In this document: positions 63,577 to 64,000 of the stretch, piece by piece
How the letters are laid out: each line of letters opens with the position of its first letter
How positions within the stretch are numbered: the stretch's first letter is position 1
Source: Ctenosaura bakeri
Taxonomy: Eukaryota; Chordata; Lepidosauria; Squamata; Iguanidae
Length of the DNA: 64,000 nucleotides
Reading direction: 5' to 3'
Assembly: GCA_948474755.1 (NCBI GenBank)
Contig: CAOLHI010000056.1
Location: 620,001-684,000 of the forward strand
Notes under the pieces: generated by a model
What the model was told of the DNA's origin: nothing
The model's database searches: none
The model's input: the letters and a program-made list of their open reading frames with translations, nothing else
Program-made: the position numbers and the translations under genes

Positions 63577-63951
63577 CCTCTCCACATTTATATCTCTCTA
63601 CTGCTTTTGCTAAATCCACACTCTTGTAAATATAGGACAAAGCGTGTTTGAGTGTTTCCCAATGACTATGTCACTGGTAGTAGCATGTATAACTGATCCG
63701 GATCAAAAAGGCACTATATGGAGACTGCTCTATAAAAAAAATAAAAAATAAAATCTTTATTGAACAAACTGACAGGGGAAATGGTAGTTGGCAAATTAAA
63801 GATTGGCAAATCAAAGATTTGCAAATAGCAAAACACTTGTAGCTCTAACCCAGCAAACACTTCTCCAACTTTTTCACTTTCTTTCACATTCCTCCTCCTC
63901 TCTCATCAAACTCTCAGATGGATCTCTTTCTAAACTCTCCCTCCAAACTCC
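63577..63951. other. AT-rich low-copy sequence
   Basis: Contains AAAAAAATAAAAAATAAAAT with TTTATTGAAC at 63736-63765, possibly a LINE tail on the minus strand. Otherwise nothing. Confidence 0.35.
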
Positions 63952-64000
63952 AGCCCTTTCCACACCTTACTTTTTTCTGGCGCTGGGGTGCAGGGATCAT
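63952..64000 (+). mobile_element. CAS element 8, truncated by window end
   Basis: AGCCCTTTCCACACCTTACT and TCTGGCGCTGGGGTGC match the left ends of CAS 4 and CAS 5. Confidence 0.7.

Overview
The window looks like non-coding DNA from a squamate reptile, most likely an iguanian lizard of the Anolis/Sceloporus kind. This rests on its repeats: CR1 3' ends with the ATTCTATG tail, Sauria-type tRNA SINEs ending in a Bov-B-like tail, L2 and L1 remnants, dense fold-back DNA transposons, and a SPIN-type hAT element. No host exon, tRNA or rRNA gene could be supported. Every long open frame falls in a repeat, a microsatellite or GC-rich transposon filler.

Family names used here are mine. PAL: near-perfect palindromic MITEs of 110-205 bp, ends GGCCATTTCYGCAC, 3-bp target duplications, 24 copies. 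CAS: about 300-600 bp MITEs, ends GGCCCTTTYYRCACC, 3-bp duplications. DON: about 455 bp, ends GGCCATTTCTGCATG or GGCCCTTTCCACA, 3-bp duplications. These three look like PIF/Harbinger derivatives. AGT: hAT-like, rich in AAGTC repeats, 8-bp duplications. MAR: Tc1/mariner-like, about 485 bp, TA duplications. TACC: about 345-390 bp, ends CATACCCTCCAAC. LTR-A and LTR-B: related 870-925 bp solo LTRs with 4-bp duplications. LTR-C and LTR-H are two further solo-LTR families. UNK1 is an unclassified repeat.

Layout. 0-9 kb: CAS and PAL copies, a CAS(AGT(CAS)) nest, a CR1 split by MAR, a DON element, an LTR-H and one AT-rich low-copy block. 9-24 kb: CR1, TACC, SINE and LTR-H copies, LTR-A, and a PAL inside a PAL. 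24-36 kb: a hAT with two SINEs, MAR(LTR-B(LTR-C)), SPIN, DON, and a CR1 interrupted by AGT plus CAS. 36-48 kb: CR1s, L2 split by PAL, MAR(LTR-B), a hAT with GAATC repeats, and L1 split by LTR-A. 48-64 kb: LTR-C, many PAL copies, an inverted CR1 pair, TACC(CAS), a tRNA/L2-tailed SINE, an old CR1 split by a stack of elements, and LTR-B.

The most interesting observation is that every CAS copy spanning the central region (six, on both strands) keeps a pyrimidine tract plus CAG acceptor and a GTAAGT donor, spaced 54 nt in two copies and 75-76 nt in four. This looks like a mobile cassette exon. DON elements carry an outward-facing GTGAGT donor about 45 bp from one end. Whether either is used in RNA cannot be decided from DNA alone.
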